DNA of 64,000 bases from CAZYQW01 sp964649825 (lineage in GTDB: Bacteria; Planctomycetota; B15-G4; JADJEK01), in the NCBI GenBank assembly GCA_964649825.1, contig CAZYQW010000004.1, positions 67,220 to 131,219 on the forward strand, read 5' to 3'. Shown here one piece after another: positions 9,298-16,835 of this stretch. Position 1 is the first letter of the stretch. Every line of letters starts with the position of its first letter. A program made the translations under genes and the position numbers. Below the pieces are notes generated by a model. It searched no databases and had not been told where the DNA came from. It was given only the letters and a program-made list of their open reading frames with translations.

Positions 9298-10137
9298 TCA
9301 GTCGTCGAAGCTCCAGTAGCTCTCGGGTTTGCCGTGGCGGGCGAGGAACCGAGCGATCGGTTGCGCGAGCCGGTCGCGGACGTACGCGCGAGTCGCGGCG
9401 TCCCAGTCGGGGCGGGCGGAGAGCTCGGTCTCGATCCAGCGCCGGCGGAGGCGGGACCATCGGGGTGACGGTCGGTCGAGGATCGAGGCGAACCCGGGGA
9501 CGGTTCGGAGAGCGCGACCGAGGCGCGTCTCGACGCGACGGCCGAGCGACGGATTGGCGGGCTCGTCCGGGCGCGCCGGCTCGAACGTCGGGTCGACGCC
9601 GAGAAAGCGGAACGCGTCCTGAACGACGCGACGGGGATCGGACTGGAACTGCTCGAAGAACAAGACGTGGACCCGATCGATCGGAAAACGGTCGAGGTAC
9701 GCGGCGATCTGGTTCTCGTAGTCGCTCGTCTCCACGTACTCGGGGACGCGGCGAACGGACTTGGCGAACGAGGGGTGGCTCCGATGGCCGGAGCGGCGAG
9801 CGTGAAGCCAGGCCGACTCGATCCGGCGCAACGGGTGGCGGACGATGTAGAGGAGCTTGACGTTCGGCAGGTGCTCCGCGATCCGAGCGGCGGCGTGCGG
9901 GTGCTTCGTTCGTTTGGCGTAGCTCGGACTTCCCTCGCCAATCGCCCCGAACCCGCCGGCCCCGGAGAATCGGCTCTCGTACCATTCCATGCCCCGCGCG
10001 TGGACGTCGTCGAACGCGAAGAAGTTCAGCTCCTTGCGCGGATGCATGAAAATCGCCGGGTGCTCGCCCAGGAGGCGGCAGAGGCTCGTCGTGCCGCACT
10101 TGGCCGCGCCGATCAGGAGGAAGTTAGGCTTCACCAT
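9298..10137 (-). CDS. Sulfotransferase (PAPS-dependent type)
   Basis: A 279-residue protein. The 5'-phosphosulfate-binding loop is visible at residues 10-19 (GAAKCGTTSL) and the 3'-phosphate site at about 97-110 (YIVRHPLRRIESAW). Both are hallmarks of the sulfotransferase fold, which moves a sulfo group from PAPS to a hydroxyl or amine. The HPRKELNFF segment is typical of bacterial heparan-type N-deacetylase/sulfotransferase relatives. There is no signal peptide. No glycosyltransferase or PAPS-synthesis gene is adjacent, so the acceptor is unknown. It is divergent from the small membrane protein/egtB operon. Confidence 0.88.
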   Translation of the reverse strand: MVKPNFLLIGAAKCGTTSLCRLLGEHPAIFMHPRKELNFFAFDDVHARGMEWYESRFSGAGGFGAIGEGSPSYAKRTKHPHAAARIAEHLPNVKLLYIVRHPLRRIESAWLHARRSGHRSHPSFAKSVRRVPEYVETSDYENQIAAYLDRFPIDRVHVLFFEQFQSDPRRVVQDAFRFLGVDPTFEPARPDEPANPSLGRRVETRLGRALRTVPGFASILDRPSPRWSRLRRRWIETELSARPDWDAATRAYVRDRLAQPIARFLARHGKPESYWSFDD

Positions 10138-10219
10138 GCGCTGTCCGTGCGAACGGGCGGTTTTTCGACGAGACGCAAGGCGTCGCGAGCGGGGCGATGC
10201 GCTCGAGTCTATTCGTCTC

Positions 10220-10225
10220 TATGAT
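10220..10225 (+). promoter_or_regulatory. -10-like hexamer TATGAT before the egtB operon
   Basis: TATGAT (5/6 match to TATAAT) lies about 50 bases before the small ORF at 10275 and stands out in GC-rich DNA. I see no matching -35 hexamer at 16-18 bases. Confidence 0.3.
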
Positions 10226-10274
10226 GTCTCGCTACTTCACGCCCGCCATCGCGTCGCCGACACACGGGGGTTCC

Positions 10275-10403
10275 ATGCTCACGCTCGCCCACATCACGCT
10301 CCTCGAGTCGACGTCGTTCGTCGGGGTCTTCTTGCTCGGACTCCTCCTCGGGGTGCTGATCACGGCCCGCGTGCTCGCGGCGCCGGCTCGTCGCAACCGC
10401 TGA
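10275..10403 (+). CDS. Predicted 42-residue single-span membrane peptide
   Basis: The frame from ATG 10275 encodes 42 residues with one strongly hydrophobic segment (about residues 14-34, FVGVFLLGLLLGVLITARVL) and a basic C-terminus (APARRNR), as expected for a small Nin-Cin-type membrane protein. A CGGGGG lies a few bases upstream. The frame is also open from 10197, but the extra N-terminal residues look non-coding. It ends 15 bases before egtB. No family is recognised. Confidence 0.45.
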   Translation: MLTLAHITLLESTSFVGVFLLGLLLGVLITARVLAAPARRNR

Positions 10404-10418
10404 CGCGAGCGCAATCCG

Positions 10419-11720
10419 ATGAACGAGACGGTCACCGAGACGGTGACGCCGAGCGTCGGGTCGAACGAACCGTGGATCGAGCGGTTCCTCCGGGTGCGAG
10501 CCGCGACCGACGAGATCGTCCGCCCGCTCGCCACCGAGGACTACGTCGTGCAGTCGATGCCGGACGTGAGTCCCACGAGATGGCACCTCGCGCACACGAC
10601 GTGGTTCTTCGAGACCTTCGTGCTGAAGGCGTCGGCGCCGGGCTACCCGGTCGCGAACCCGGCGTTCGAGCATCTGTTCAACTCCTACTACAACGGCGTC
10701 GGCGACCCGTTCCCGCGATCGAGGCGAGGGCTGCTGTCGCGCCCGACGGTGGCCGAGGTGTTCGAGTACCGCCGTCACGTCGACGAGCACGTCTGCCGGT
10801 TCCTCGAGGCACGGGATCCGCGGGACCACGACGACGTCCTGCGCGTGCTCGAGATCGGTCTGCACCACGAGCAGCAGCACCAGGAGCTGATCCTCACCGA
10901 CATCCAGCACGTGCTGGCGCAGAACCCGCTCTTCCCGGTCTACCGCCCATCGGCCGTCGAGGTGGAGGGCCACGCGATTCCGCTCGGCTGGGTGCGCCAC
11001 GACGGCGGCATGATCCAGATCGGCCACGGCGGCGACGGCTTCGCGTACGACAACGAACGGCCGCGACATGAAGGGTGGCTCGAGCCGTTCGAGCTCGGCG
11101 ATCGGCTCGTGACGAACGCCGAGTACATGGCGTTCATGAACGACCGCGGCTACGAGCGTCCCGAGCTCTGGTTGTCCGACGGCTGGGACATGGTGCGAAG
11201 GGAAGGCTGGCGCGCACCTCTCTACTGGGTGCGCGGATACGGGCTCTGGCGCACGTTCTCGCTCGCCGGATTGCGGGAGATCGAGCCACGCGCGCCGGTC
11301 TGCCACGTCAGCTACTTCGAAGCCGACGCGTACGCCCGCTGGGCCCGTGCGCGGCTGCCGCTCGAGACCGAATGGGAAGTCGCGGCGACGGGCGTCCCGA
11401 TCGACGGGAACTTCGTCGAAAGCCGCGCGCTGCGCCCCTTGCCGCTCGATCCATCGAAGGTCGTGGGGGGTCGCCCCGCCCAGCTCTTCGGCGACGTCTG
11501 GGAGTGGACGGCGAGCGCGTACACGGCGTATCCCCGCTACCGGCCGCTCGCCGGCACGCTGGGCGAGTACAACGGGAAGTTCATGTGCAACCAGCTCGTG
11601 CTTCGCGGAGGCTCGTGCGCGACTCCGCGCGACCACTTGCGCGTGACCTATCGGAACTTTTTTCCCCCCTACGCCCGCTGGCAGTTCTCCGGGATCCGGC
11701 TCGCCCGCTCGGCGTCCTGA
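10419..11720 (+). CDS. egtB: Ergothioneine biosynthesis sulfoxide synthase EgtB
   Basis: A 433-residue protein with an N-terminal DinB-like four-helix domain and a C-terminal formylglycine-generating-enzyme-like lectin fold, the EgtB architecture. Iron-ligand motifs are visible: WHLAHTTWFFE (His 56/59) and HHEQQHQE (His150, His154), giving the HxxxHxE signature. The C-terminal half has GDVWEWTASAY and LRGGSCATPRDHLR. The enzyme is a non-haem iron oxygenase that joins hercynine to a thiol (gamma-glutamylcysteine or cysteine) with O2. Ergothioneine synthesis also needs the histidine methyltransferase EgtD, which is usually adjacent but is not in this window. The next gene is PhnD-like. Confidence 0.92.
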   Translation: MNETVTETVTPSVGSNEPWIERFLRVRAATDEIVRPLATEDYVVQSMPDVSPTRWHLAHTTWFFETFVLKASAPGYPVANPAFEHLFNSYYNGVGDPFPRSRRGLLSRPTVAEVFEYRRHVDEHVCRFLEARDPRDHDDVLRVLEIGLHHEQQHQELILTDIQHVLAQNPLFPVYRPSAVEVEGHAIPLGWVRHDGGMIQIGHGGDGFAYDNERPRHEGWLEPFELGDRLVTNAEYMAFMNDRGYERPELWLSDGWDMVRREGWRAPLYWVRGYGLWRTFSLAGLREIEPRAPVCHVSYFEADAYARWARARLPLETEWEVAATGVPIDGNFVESRALRPLPLDPSKVVGGRPAQLFGDVWEWTASAYTAYPRYRPLAGTLGEYNGKFMCNQLVLRGGSCATPRDHLRVTYRNFFPPYARWQFSGIRLARSAS

Positions 11721-11783
11721 CCGTCGCGGTCGGCCGATCGCGGCCCGTTCCGCCGAGATCGGCCGTTGGCGGAAGCGATCCCG

Positions 11784-12605
11784 ATGACGTCGACGATCCC
11801 CTACGTCAGCTTGCCGTGGTACGACCTCGCGGAGGTGCGCGAGGCCAACGACGCGCTGTGGGCGGCCCTGGCGGTACGGCTCGCCGAGGAAGGGGTCGCC
11901 GAGGTTCCGCCTCGACTCGACCGCCGGACGGCGTACGAAGGTCAGTGGCGATCCGGCCGGCTCCTGTTCAGCCAGTGTTGCGGCTACGACGTGATCCTCA
12001 CCGGCCGGGATCACCTGCGATTGGTGGCGACCCCGCGCTTCACCGCCCCCGGGTGCCGGGGGGCCGAATACTCGAGCTTCGTTCTCGTCCGTGAGGCGTG
12101 TCGTGCCCTCCGCCTCGAGGATCTGCGCGACGCGCGCTGCGTCATCAACACGACGACGTCGCACTCCGGGATGAACATCCTGTTCTCGCTGGTGGCTCCG
12201 CTGCACGAGCGCGGACGGTTCTTCTCGCGCGTCGACGTGAGCGGCTCGCACGTCCGCAGCCTCGCCGCTCTGCGGACCGGAGAGGCGGACGTGGCCGCGA
12301 TCGACTGTGTCGTACACGCGATGCTCGAGCGCGACCGGCCCGAGTCGCTGCGCGGAACGAGGCTGCTCTGCCGGACGGAGAGCGTCCCGGCTCCGCCCTA
12401 CGTGACTCGAGCGTCGGCAAGCGACGAGCAGGTCGACGCGATCCGTCGCGCGCTCGCCCGCGTCCTTTGCGACGCCGCGCTCGCCCACGTGCGCCGTCGC
12501 CTGTTCCTCGCCGGAGTCGAGGTCTTGCCGCTTTCCGCCTACCAGCCGATCGCCGACCTCGAGCAGCGGGCCCGCGAGCAGGGCTTCCGCGGGATCGGAG
12601 CGTGA
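11784..12605 (+). CDS. PhnD/SsuA-type substrate-binding-fold protein without a signal peptide
   Basis: A 273-residue protein with the type 2 periplasmic-binding fold. Visible elements are the N-terminal strand IPYVSLPWYD, GRLLFSQCCGYDVIL, the VINTTTSHSGMNILFSL segment and SGSHVRSLAALRTGEADVAAIDCV, which closely follow PhnD/phosphate-phosphonate binding proteins. There is no signal peptide, so it is probably cytoplasmic. ATG 11784 is preferred because GGAAG lies 8 bases upstream; a TTG at 11766 is possible. No ABC transporter genes are adjacent. It lies about 60 bases after egtB. A ligand-sensing or enzymatic role is possible but cannot be inferred further. Confidence 0.75.
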   Translation: MTSTIPYVSLPWYDLAEVREANDALWAALAVRLAEEGVAEVPPRLDRRTAYEGQWRSGRLLFSQCCGYDVILTGRDHLRLVATPRFTAPGCRGAEYSSFVLVREACRALRLEDLRDARCVINTTTSHSGMNILFSLVAPLHERGRFFSRVDVSGSHVRSLAALRTGEADVAAIDCVVHAMLERDRPESLRGTRLLCRTESVPAPPYVTRASASDEQVDAIRRALARVLCDAALAHVRRRLFLAGVEVLPLSAYQPIADLEQRAREQGFRGIGA

Positions 12606-12744
12606 CGGGGTGTCCGTCCTTCTCGAGCGGCCGCTGGTACCCCGCATCGCAACCAAAACGGCCGGTGTCCCCGCCTCCGCTCTCGCGGGGCGCGCGGTCC
12701 GGACCTTCTCCGGTTTTCTCGCGGTCGGTTGGGGGACCACGCGA

Positions 12745-12753
12745 TGCTAGAAT
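12745..12753 (+). promoter_or_regulatory. Extended -10 promoter element before the 12800 gene
   Basis: TGCTAGAAT is an extended -10 element (TGn + TAGAAT, 5/6 match) that would give a leader of about 40 bases to the GTG at 12800. No good -35 is seen, which is acceptable for extended -10 promoters. Confidence 0.4.
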
Positions 12754-12799
12754 CGACCCGCCCGGTCACGAAAGCCCAAACAGGCGTGAGGAGAGCCCG

Positions 12800-13192
12800 G
12801 TGGAGCGGATCCATGTCGACGAGGTGATGGAGAACTTCGCGGACGTTCTCCTGCTGGTCGGAAACGGCAAGCAGCGGTTGGTGATCCAGGAGAATGGGAG
12901 CGACCGCGCCGCCTTGATCCCGCTCGAGGATCTCGCGCTCCTCGAGAACCTGGACGGCGACGCGAACGTTGCGGTCGAGCACGTCCCGGTCGATGAGGTC
13001 CGACGGCATCTCGTCGAGGACCTCGCCCAGGTCGCCGATCGGGAGGAGCGGATCATCCTCAACGAGGATGGAGTGGAGGTAGCGGCGCTCGTCCCCAGTC
13101 GCGACCTCGCCACGCTCGTGAATCTGGACACTCGGATCGACATCGAGGCCGCGAAGCGGCTGCTCGAGGAGGAGATGCACCGCGACTCCTGA
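12800..13192 (+). CDS. Tandem Phd/YefM-like domain protein, orphan
   Basis: A 130-residue protein from GTG 12800, preceded by a strong ribosome-binding site (GAGGAGAG). It consists of two internal repeats of about 55 residues. Repeat 1 runs from IHVDEVMENFADVLLLV through RLVIQENGSDRAALIPLEDLALLENLD; repeat 2 from VPVDEVRRHLVEDLAQV through RIILNEDGVEVAALVPSRDLATLVNLD. Each follows the Phd/YefM antitoxin fold (xhxxhxxxhxxhhxxV...hhhxxxGxxxAALhPhxDhxxL). Single Phd domains normally bind DNA as dimers and neutralise a toxin encoded next door. No toxin gene is adjacent on either side, so this may be a DNA-binding regulator. It converges with the ECF operon. Confidence 0.7.
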   Translation: MERIHVDEVMENFADVLLLVGNGKQRLVIQENGSDRAALIPLEDLALLENLDGDANVAVEHVPVDEVRRHLVEDLAQVADREERIILNEDGVEVAALVPSRDLATLVNLDTRIDIEAAKRLLEEEMHRDS

Positions 13193-13194
13193 AG

Positions 13195-13905
13195 TCAGGA
13201 GCGGCGCCGGGCCGACGCCCCCTTCGCGTCGACGAGTCGACCGGCCTCCCGGACCTCGACTTCCCAGTAGATCGCGTCCGGCATCCGCTCCCGTTCCGCC
13301 GCGTCCGGCGACCACCGGGACTCGTCGAGCTTCTCCGACTGGACCAGCGTGCGTCCTCCGGGCGCGGCCTTGACGAGGACCCGAAACCACCCCGCCTCGG
13401 GCCGTTTCCCTTCCCAAACGAACTCCGTGAAGTCGCTGGCCTCGCCGATCGGACGGACGAGCGTCAGCGCGTCGACGTCGAGGATGACGTCGACGCGATC
13501 TCCGGCGGTGCGCAGGTAGGCCACGGCGACGGCGAGGAGGAGCACGGCGGCGGCCAGGGCCCAGATCGCTGCGCTCGACGAGCGCCGGACCGGCGGGATC
13601 CGCGCGGGCCGTCGTCCGTACGGCGCGGCGGGTGGCGAGCCGGCGGCCGTCGCGGCGGCGAGCTTGCGGACGATCTCCGTCACGCGTTCCTCGTGGGGCG
13701 CCGGATCGGTCATCTCGTCCGCGCCTGCCAGGTCGTCGCGGGCGTCCTGCCCCGCTCTCTCGAGGCGCCGGCCGAGCGATTCCAGCTCCTGGAGCTCGCG
13801 TTCGAGCTCCGCATCCGTCCCGGAGGCTTGCCGACGAGCCGCGGGGTCGCCGTCCAGGAAGGCCTTCATCAGCGTTTCGTCCAAGGGGTCTCTCGGGCTC
13901 GTCAT
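13195..13905 (-). CDS. Single-span membrane protein coupled to an ECF sigma factor (anti-sigma candidate)
   Basis: A 236-residue protein with a cytoplasmic acidic/helical part (residues 1-110), a transmembrane segment (about 112-130) and a periplasmic domain of about 105 residues with a beta-rich pattern (GWFRVLVKAAPGGRTLVQSEKL, AIYWEVEVREAGRLV). The start ATG at 13905 overlaps the sigma gene stop (ATGA), so the two are translationally coupled. The topology and position fit an anti-sigma factor, but I see no HxxxCxxC zinc motif, so the sigma-binding part would be non-canonical. The N-terminal DETLMKAFLDGD... resembles the start of some planctomycete anti-sigma proteins. Confidence 0.65.
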   Translation of the reverse strand: MTSPRDPLDETLMKAFLDGDPAARRQASGTDAELERELQELESLGRRLERAGQDARDDLAGADEMTDPAPHEERVTEIVRKLAAATAAGSPPAAPYGRRPARIPPVRRSSSAAIWALAAAVLLLAVAVAYLRTAGDRVDVILDVDALTLVRPIGEASDFTEFVWEGKRPEAGWFRVLVKAAPGGRTLVQSEKLDESRWSPDAAERERMPDAIYWEVEVREAGRLVDAKGASARRRS

Positions 13906-14516
13906 GAAACCGGCCTCTCCGGTGGCGTTCCCAACCATTCCCTGAGGGTGCGCAGCCCCCGATAACAACGGGTCTTGACCGTGTCGACCGGCACGTCGAA
14001 GCGCAACGCGATCTCCTGGAAGGTCAGGCCCTCGAAGTACTTGAGTCGAATCACGTCGGCCTGGCTCGCCCGGAGCCGGTTGAGGGCTACGTGGACTTCG
14101 TCATGCTGCAGCGGCTCGATCGACGTGGCCAGCGCCGTGACGATGCGGTCGTCGCCGTCCGCGATGACGACGGCGGCGCGCCGGAGTTTCTTGCGAAGCG
14201 CGTTCGAGAACACATGGATGCAGAATGGATGCACCCAGGTCTTCAGGGCCGCCGTGCCGGCGTAGTCCTCGAGCTTCGTCCAGATGAGGGCGAGGGTGTC
14301 CTGGACGAGGTCGGCGATCTCGTGATCGTCCAGAATGTGACCACGCCGCCGGTTGATCGCGGAGAGCAACCGTGGCACGTACCTCAAGCGTTCGGCCAGC
14401 TCGTCCACGGCGCGCGAGTCTCGCTGCAACGCCGCCTGGGCGAGGGCCAGGTCGACGGGGTGATTCGGTTCTTTCGTCACGCGCTTGGTGTCGTCTCGAC
14501 CTTCGATGGTTTCCAT
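13902..14516 (-). CDS. ECF-type RNA polymerase sigma factor
   Basis: A 204-residue protein. Region 2 spans about residues 25-115 (DDHEIADLVQDTLALIWTKLEDYAG, then LKTWVHPFCIHVFSNALRKKLRR) and region 4 about 135-195 (LNRLRASQADVIRLKYFEGLTFQEIALRFDVPVDTVKTRCYRGLRTLREWL). It is coupled by an ATGA overlap to a single-span membrane protein, the usual sigma/anti-sigma order. ATG 14516 has a GGAG directly before it, too close for a normal ribosome-binding site, but a CATAAT lies 8 bases upstream and may give a leaderless transcript. GTG at 14480 is an alternative start that would still keep region 2. Confidence 0.9.
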   Translation of the reverse strand: METIEGRDDTKRVTKEPNHPVDLALAQAALQRDSRAVDELAERLRYVPRLLSAINRRRGHILDDHEIADLVQDTLALIWTKLEDYAGTAALKTWVHPFCIHVFSNALRKKLRRAAVVIADGDDRIVTALATSIEPLQHDEVHVALNRLRASQADVIRLKYFEGLTFQEIALRFDVPVDTVKTRCYRGLRTLREWLGTPPERPVS

Positions 14517-14524
14517 CTCCAGTC

Positions 14525-14530
14525 ATTATG
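14525..14530 (-). promoter_or_regulatory. -10-like hexamer CATAAT next to the ECF start codon
   Basis: On the minus strand CATAAT (5/6 match) ends 8 bases before ATG 14516. If used, transcription would begin at or within a few bases of the start codon. No -35 is evident. Confidence 0.35.
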
Positions 14531-14664
14531 GTCACTTCGCGCGGGCTCCGCTGGGGCGGGTCGGATCGAAAGGGGAAACGGTTTTGGTCGATTTCGTGGA
14601 TCTTGGGCGACCGGCGCGGCCCCTCCGGCCGGACGGGGAGGCAAAAGAGGGAGAAACCGAAAGT

Positions 14665-14693
14665 TTGCTGGAGGTTCGAACCTGGAGTAGGAT
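14665..14693 (+). promoter_or_regulatory. Candidate sigma-70 promoter with palindromic spacer for FG-GAP gene B
   Basis: TTGCTG (14665-14670) and TAGGAT (14688-14693) are spaced by 17 bases. The spacer contains a perfect 12-base palindrome, AGGTTCGAACCT (14672-14683), which could be an operator. The leader to ATG 14960 would be about 260 bases. Confidence 0.4.
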
Positions 14694-14959
14694 CTTGTTC
14701 GTTCGACCGGTCCAAGCTCTCCCGACCCCTCCCAAGCCTCCCAAGCCGCAAGAACACGCTCGCGCCGCCGTAATTGCGGACGGCGCAACGTTCGGTCGGG
14801 ACAGGAAGACCCGCCTCGACGAGAACGAACCGCGGGCCGACCCGCGGGCCTCGACTCCGTCTGGACGTGCCTTCGCGCTGGTCTTCGTCGAGCCGCCGGA
14901 CCGCGGAGCCGAATCTGCGGCCGTCGAACCCTGAATCGCACTTCATTTTGGAGGGATGG

Positions 14960-16735
14960 ATGCACCGCATTCTCCTGCTCTGCCTTCTGGCTCTCTTTGC
15001 GAACACGGCTCGCGCGCAGTTCAACCAGCAATGGGTGACGTACACCAAGGACAACTCCAAGTTGAGCGCGGGGACGATCTCGGACATCAACAACGAGACC
15101 GACCTCGCCTGGGGTGACCTCGACAAGGACGGATTCGTCGACCTCGTCGTCGTCCGCAAGGAGCCGTTCACGTCGACCGGCCGGCGGACGAACATCCTGC
15201 TGATGAACGTGAACGGCGTGCTCACGGACAAGACCTCCCAGTTCGCCACGGCATCGGACGTCGGCGGGGACCAGGGATTCCTGACTCCCACGAACGATCG
15301 CGACGTCGTCATCGATGACTTCAACCAGGACGGCTGGGACGACTTCGTCACCGCGACGACTCTCAGCGACGGTCAGCCGAAGCACATCGGACACCCGCGC
15401 GTCTACATGAACCGCAAGAAGTCGGGCAGCGCGTGGTTGGGCGTTCGTTTCGAGAACAGCCGCATTCCGCAGTTCTTCCACTTCGGCAACGGCTCCGCCC
15501 AGAACCCGCGCTTCTGCGCGGTCGCGTCGGGCGACGTCACCGGAAACGGATACCCGGACCTCTACTTCGGCGACTACGACTCGAGCGGCGCCGGCGGCGC
15601 GCAGCAGTCGTCCAACCAGGACCTCAACGATCGCCTCCTCATCAACGACGGGAACGGCTTCTTCAGCGATCAGAGCCAGGCACGCATGACCTCGACGATG
15701 CTGAACTCGGCGTTCGGCAACTCGGTCGTAGTCGCGGACTTCAACGGCGACGGCCACAACGACATCATCAAGGACACCGCCCTGAATCCGCCGCAGAACG
15801 TGTCGGCGAGCTACAACAACCCCGCCAACGTCGGCACGTTCAACGTCCATCACGTCTTCCACAACGAAGCTCCGTACCACACCAGCGCGGGTGACTTGAA
15901 CCGCGACGGCCGGCTCGACCTCGTCATCAGCGACGACTTCGACGACCGCGTCCGCTACAACACCGGCACGGACGCGCTCGGACGCGCGATCTGGTCCTCC
16001 GCGAAGACGTTCAACTTCCTCGTCGGCGGCGACGACGGGTTCGCCAGCAACAACCTGATGGTCGACCTGAACGGGGACGGTTGGAACGACGTGCTCATCT
16101 GCGACGTCGACGTCGACATCGGCGGCTACAACCGCCGTCTGCACATCTACCACAACCGCACCGGCTCGATCGGCTCGACGAATCTCTCGCTCACCGAGGA
16201 GCGCCAGAGCTCGGGCAGCGGTTGGGTCGGCGTGGTCGGCATGACGACGAGCAACATGACCGGGACGCACGACGTCGCGGCGTTCGACATCGATGACGAC
16301 TGCGACATCGACCTCGTGGTGTCGCGCAAGGACGGCACGGACGTCTGGATCAACCAGACCAATCCGGCGAACTGCCACCCGGTCGTCTGCCAGACCGACC
16401 TCGGCTTCGCGAGCGGTCCGGCCCGGATCGACGTCTGCGGCGGCGACCTGACGCCGGGTCACGCCGCGACGATGACGATCAGCCAGCTCCCGAGCAGCTC
16501 GATCGGGTTCCTGCTGGTCGGCCTCGTCAACAATCCGACGTTCGTGTTCGACGTCGGCGGGACCCTGGTCCCGTTGCCGTACCTCTTCGCGGCCGCGCTG
16601 CCGACGGGAAGCGGTTCGATCGTGCTGCCGGTCGCCGGCGGCTTCGGTCCGCTGACCCTCTACACGCAGTTCGTCGCGAGCACGGGTCCGGGCACCTACA
16701 CGTTGACGAACGCGGTCAAGATCGACTGGCCATAA
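14960..16735 (+). CDS. Exported FG-GAP/VCBS repeat protein B
   Basis: A 591-residue protein with a clear signal peptide (MHRILLLCLLALFANTARAQ). Many DxDxDG-type propeller motifs follow (DLDKDGF, DFNQDGWDD, DFNGDGHND, DLNRDGRLD, DLNGDGWND, DIDDDCDID), then a C-terminal beta-domain ending LTNAVKIDWP. ATG 14960 is chosen because it starts the signal peptide and has GGAGGG just upstream. It is a paralogue of the inverted gene at 1311-3119; both keep motifs such as SSGAGGAQQ, NDRLLINDGNGFF and HIGHPRVYMNR. Such proteins are probably on the cell surface or released. A strong hairpin follows the stop codon. Confidence 0.88.
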   Translation: MHRILLLCLLALFANTARAQFNQQWVTYTKDNSKLSAGTISDINNETDLAWGDLDKDGFVDLVVVRKEPFTSTGRRTNILLMNVNGVLTDKTSQFATASDVGGDQGFLTPTNDRDVVIDDFNQDGWDDFVTATTLSDGQPKHIGHPRVYMNRKKSGSAWLGVRFENSRIPQFFHFGNGSAQNPRFCAVASGDVTGNGYPDLYFGDYDSSGAGGAQQSSNQDLNDRLLINDGNGFFSDQSQARMTSTMLNSAFGNSVVVADFNGDGHNDIIKDTALNPPQNVSASYNNPANVGTFNVHHVFHNEAPYHTSAGDLNRDGRLDLVISDDFDDRVRYNTGTDALGRAIWSSAKTFNFLVGGDDGFASNNLMVDLNGDGWNDVLICDVDVDIGGYNRRLHIYHNRTGSIGSTNLSLTEERQSSGSGWVGVVGMTTSNMTGTHDVAAFDIDDDCDIDLVVSRKDGTDVWINQTNPANCHPVVCQTDLGFASGPARIDVCGGDLTPGHAATMTISQLPSSSIGFLLVGLVNNPTFVFDVGGTLVPLPYLFAAALPTGSGSIVLPVAGGFGPLTLYTQFVASTGPGTYTLTNAVKIDWP

Positions 16736-16765
16736 CGGCCGCGCAGGATCGCGCCTGACGAAGGA

Positions 16766-16802
16766 CGGCCCCGGCCGCGCGAGTCATCGCCGGCCGGGGC
16801 CG
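16766..16802. terminator. Hairpin between converging genes
   Basis: A perfect 12-bp inverted repeat, CGGCCCCGGCCG / CGGCCGGGGCCG, with a 13-base loop lies between the ends of FG-GAP gene B and the converging metzincin gene. Its position fits a bidirectional transcription terminator; neither side has a long T-run. Confidence 0.6.
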
Positions 16803-16835
16803 ATTCCGTCTCGGACGGTTCGCGTGCGGCCGCCG

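Larger units (their letters stand above)
14517..14959. other. Intergenic region between divergent ECF operon and FG-GAP gene
   Basis: About 440 bases with no gene I can support. It holds a -10-like element for the ECF operon, a candidate promoter with a palindromic spacer for the FG-GAP gene, and the short direct repeat CCTCCCAAG twice near 14735. Apparent open frames here are Arg/Pro-rich and look non-coding. Confidence 0.5.

Noticed and set aside
11784..12605. Could the gene after egtB be egtD
   Set aside because: The protein has the PhnD-type binding fold and no SAM-binding motif of a methyltransferase.
12606..13905. A toxin partner for the Phd/YefM-like protein
   Set aside because: The upstream gap of about 190 bases has no good frame, and the downstream gene is a membrane protein coupled to an ECF factor on the other strand.
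14672..14683. GGTTCGAACC resembles a tRNA T-loop
   Set aside because: No T-stem, anticodon arm or acceptor stem can be folded around it; it is better explained as a palindrome in a promoter spacer.
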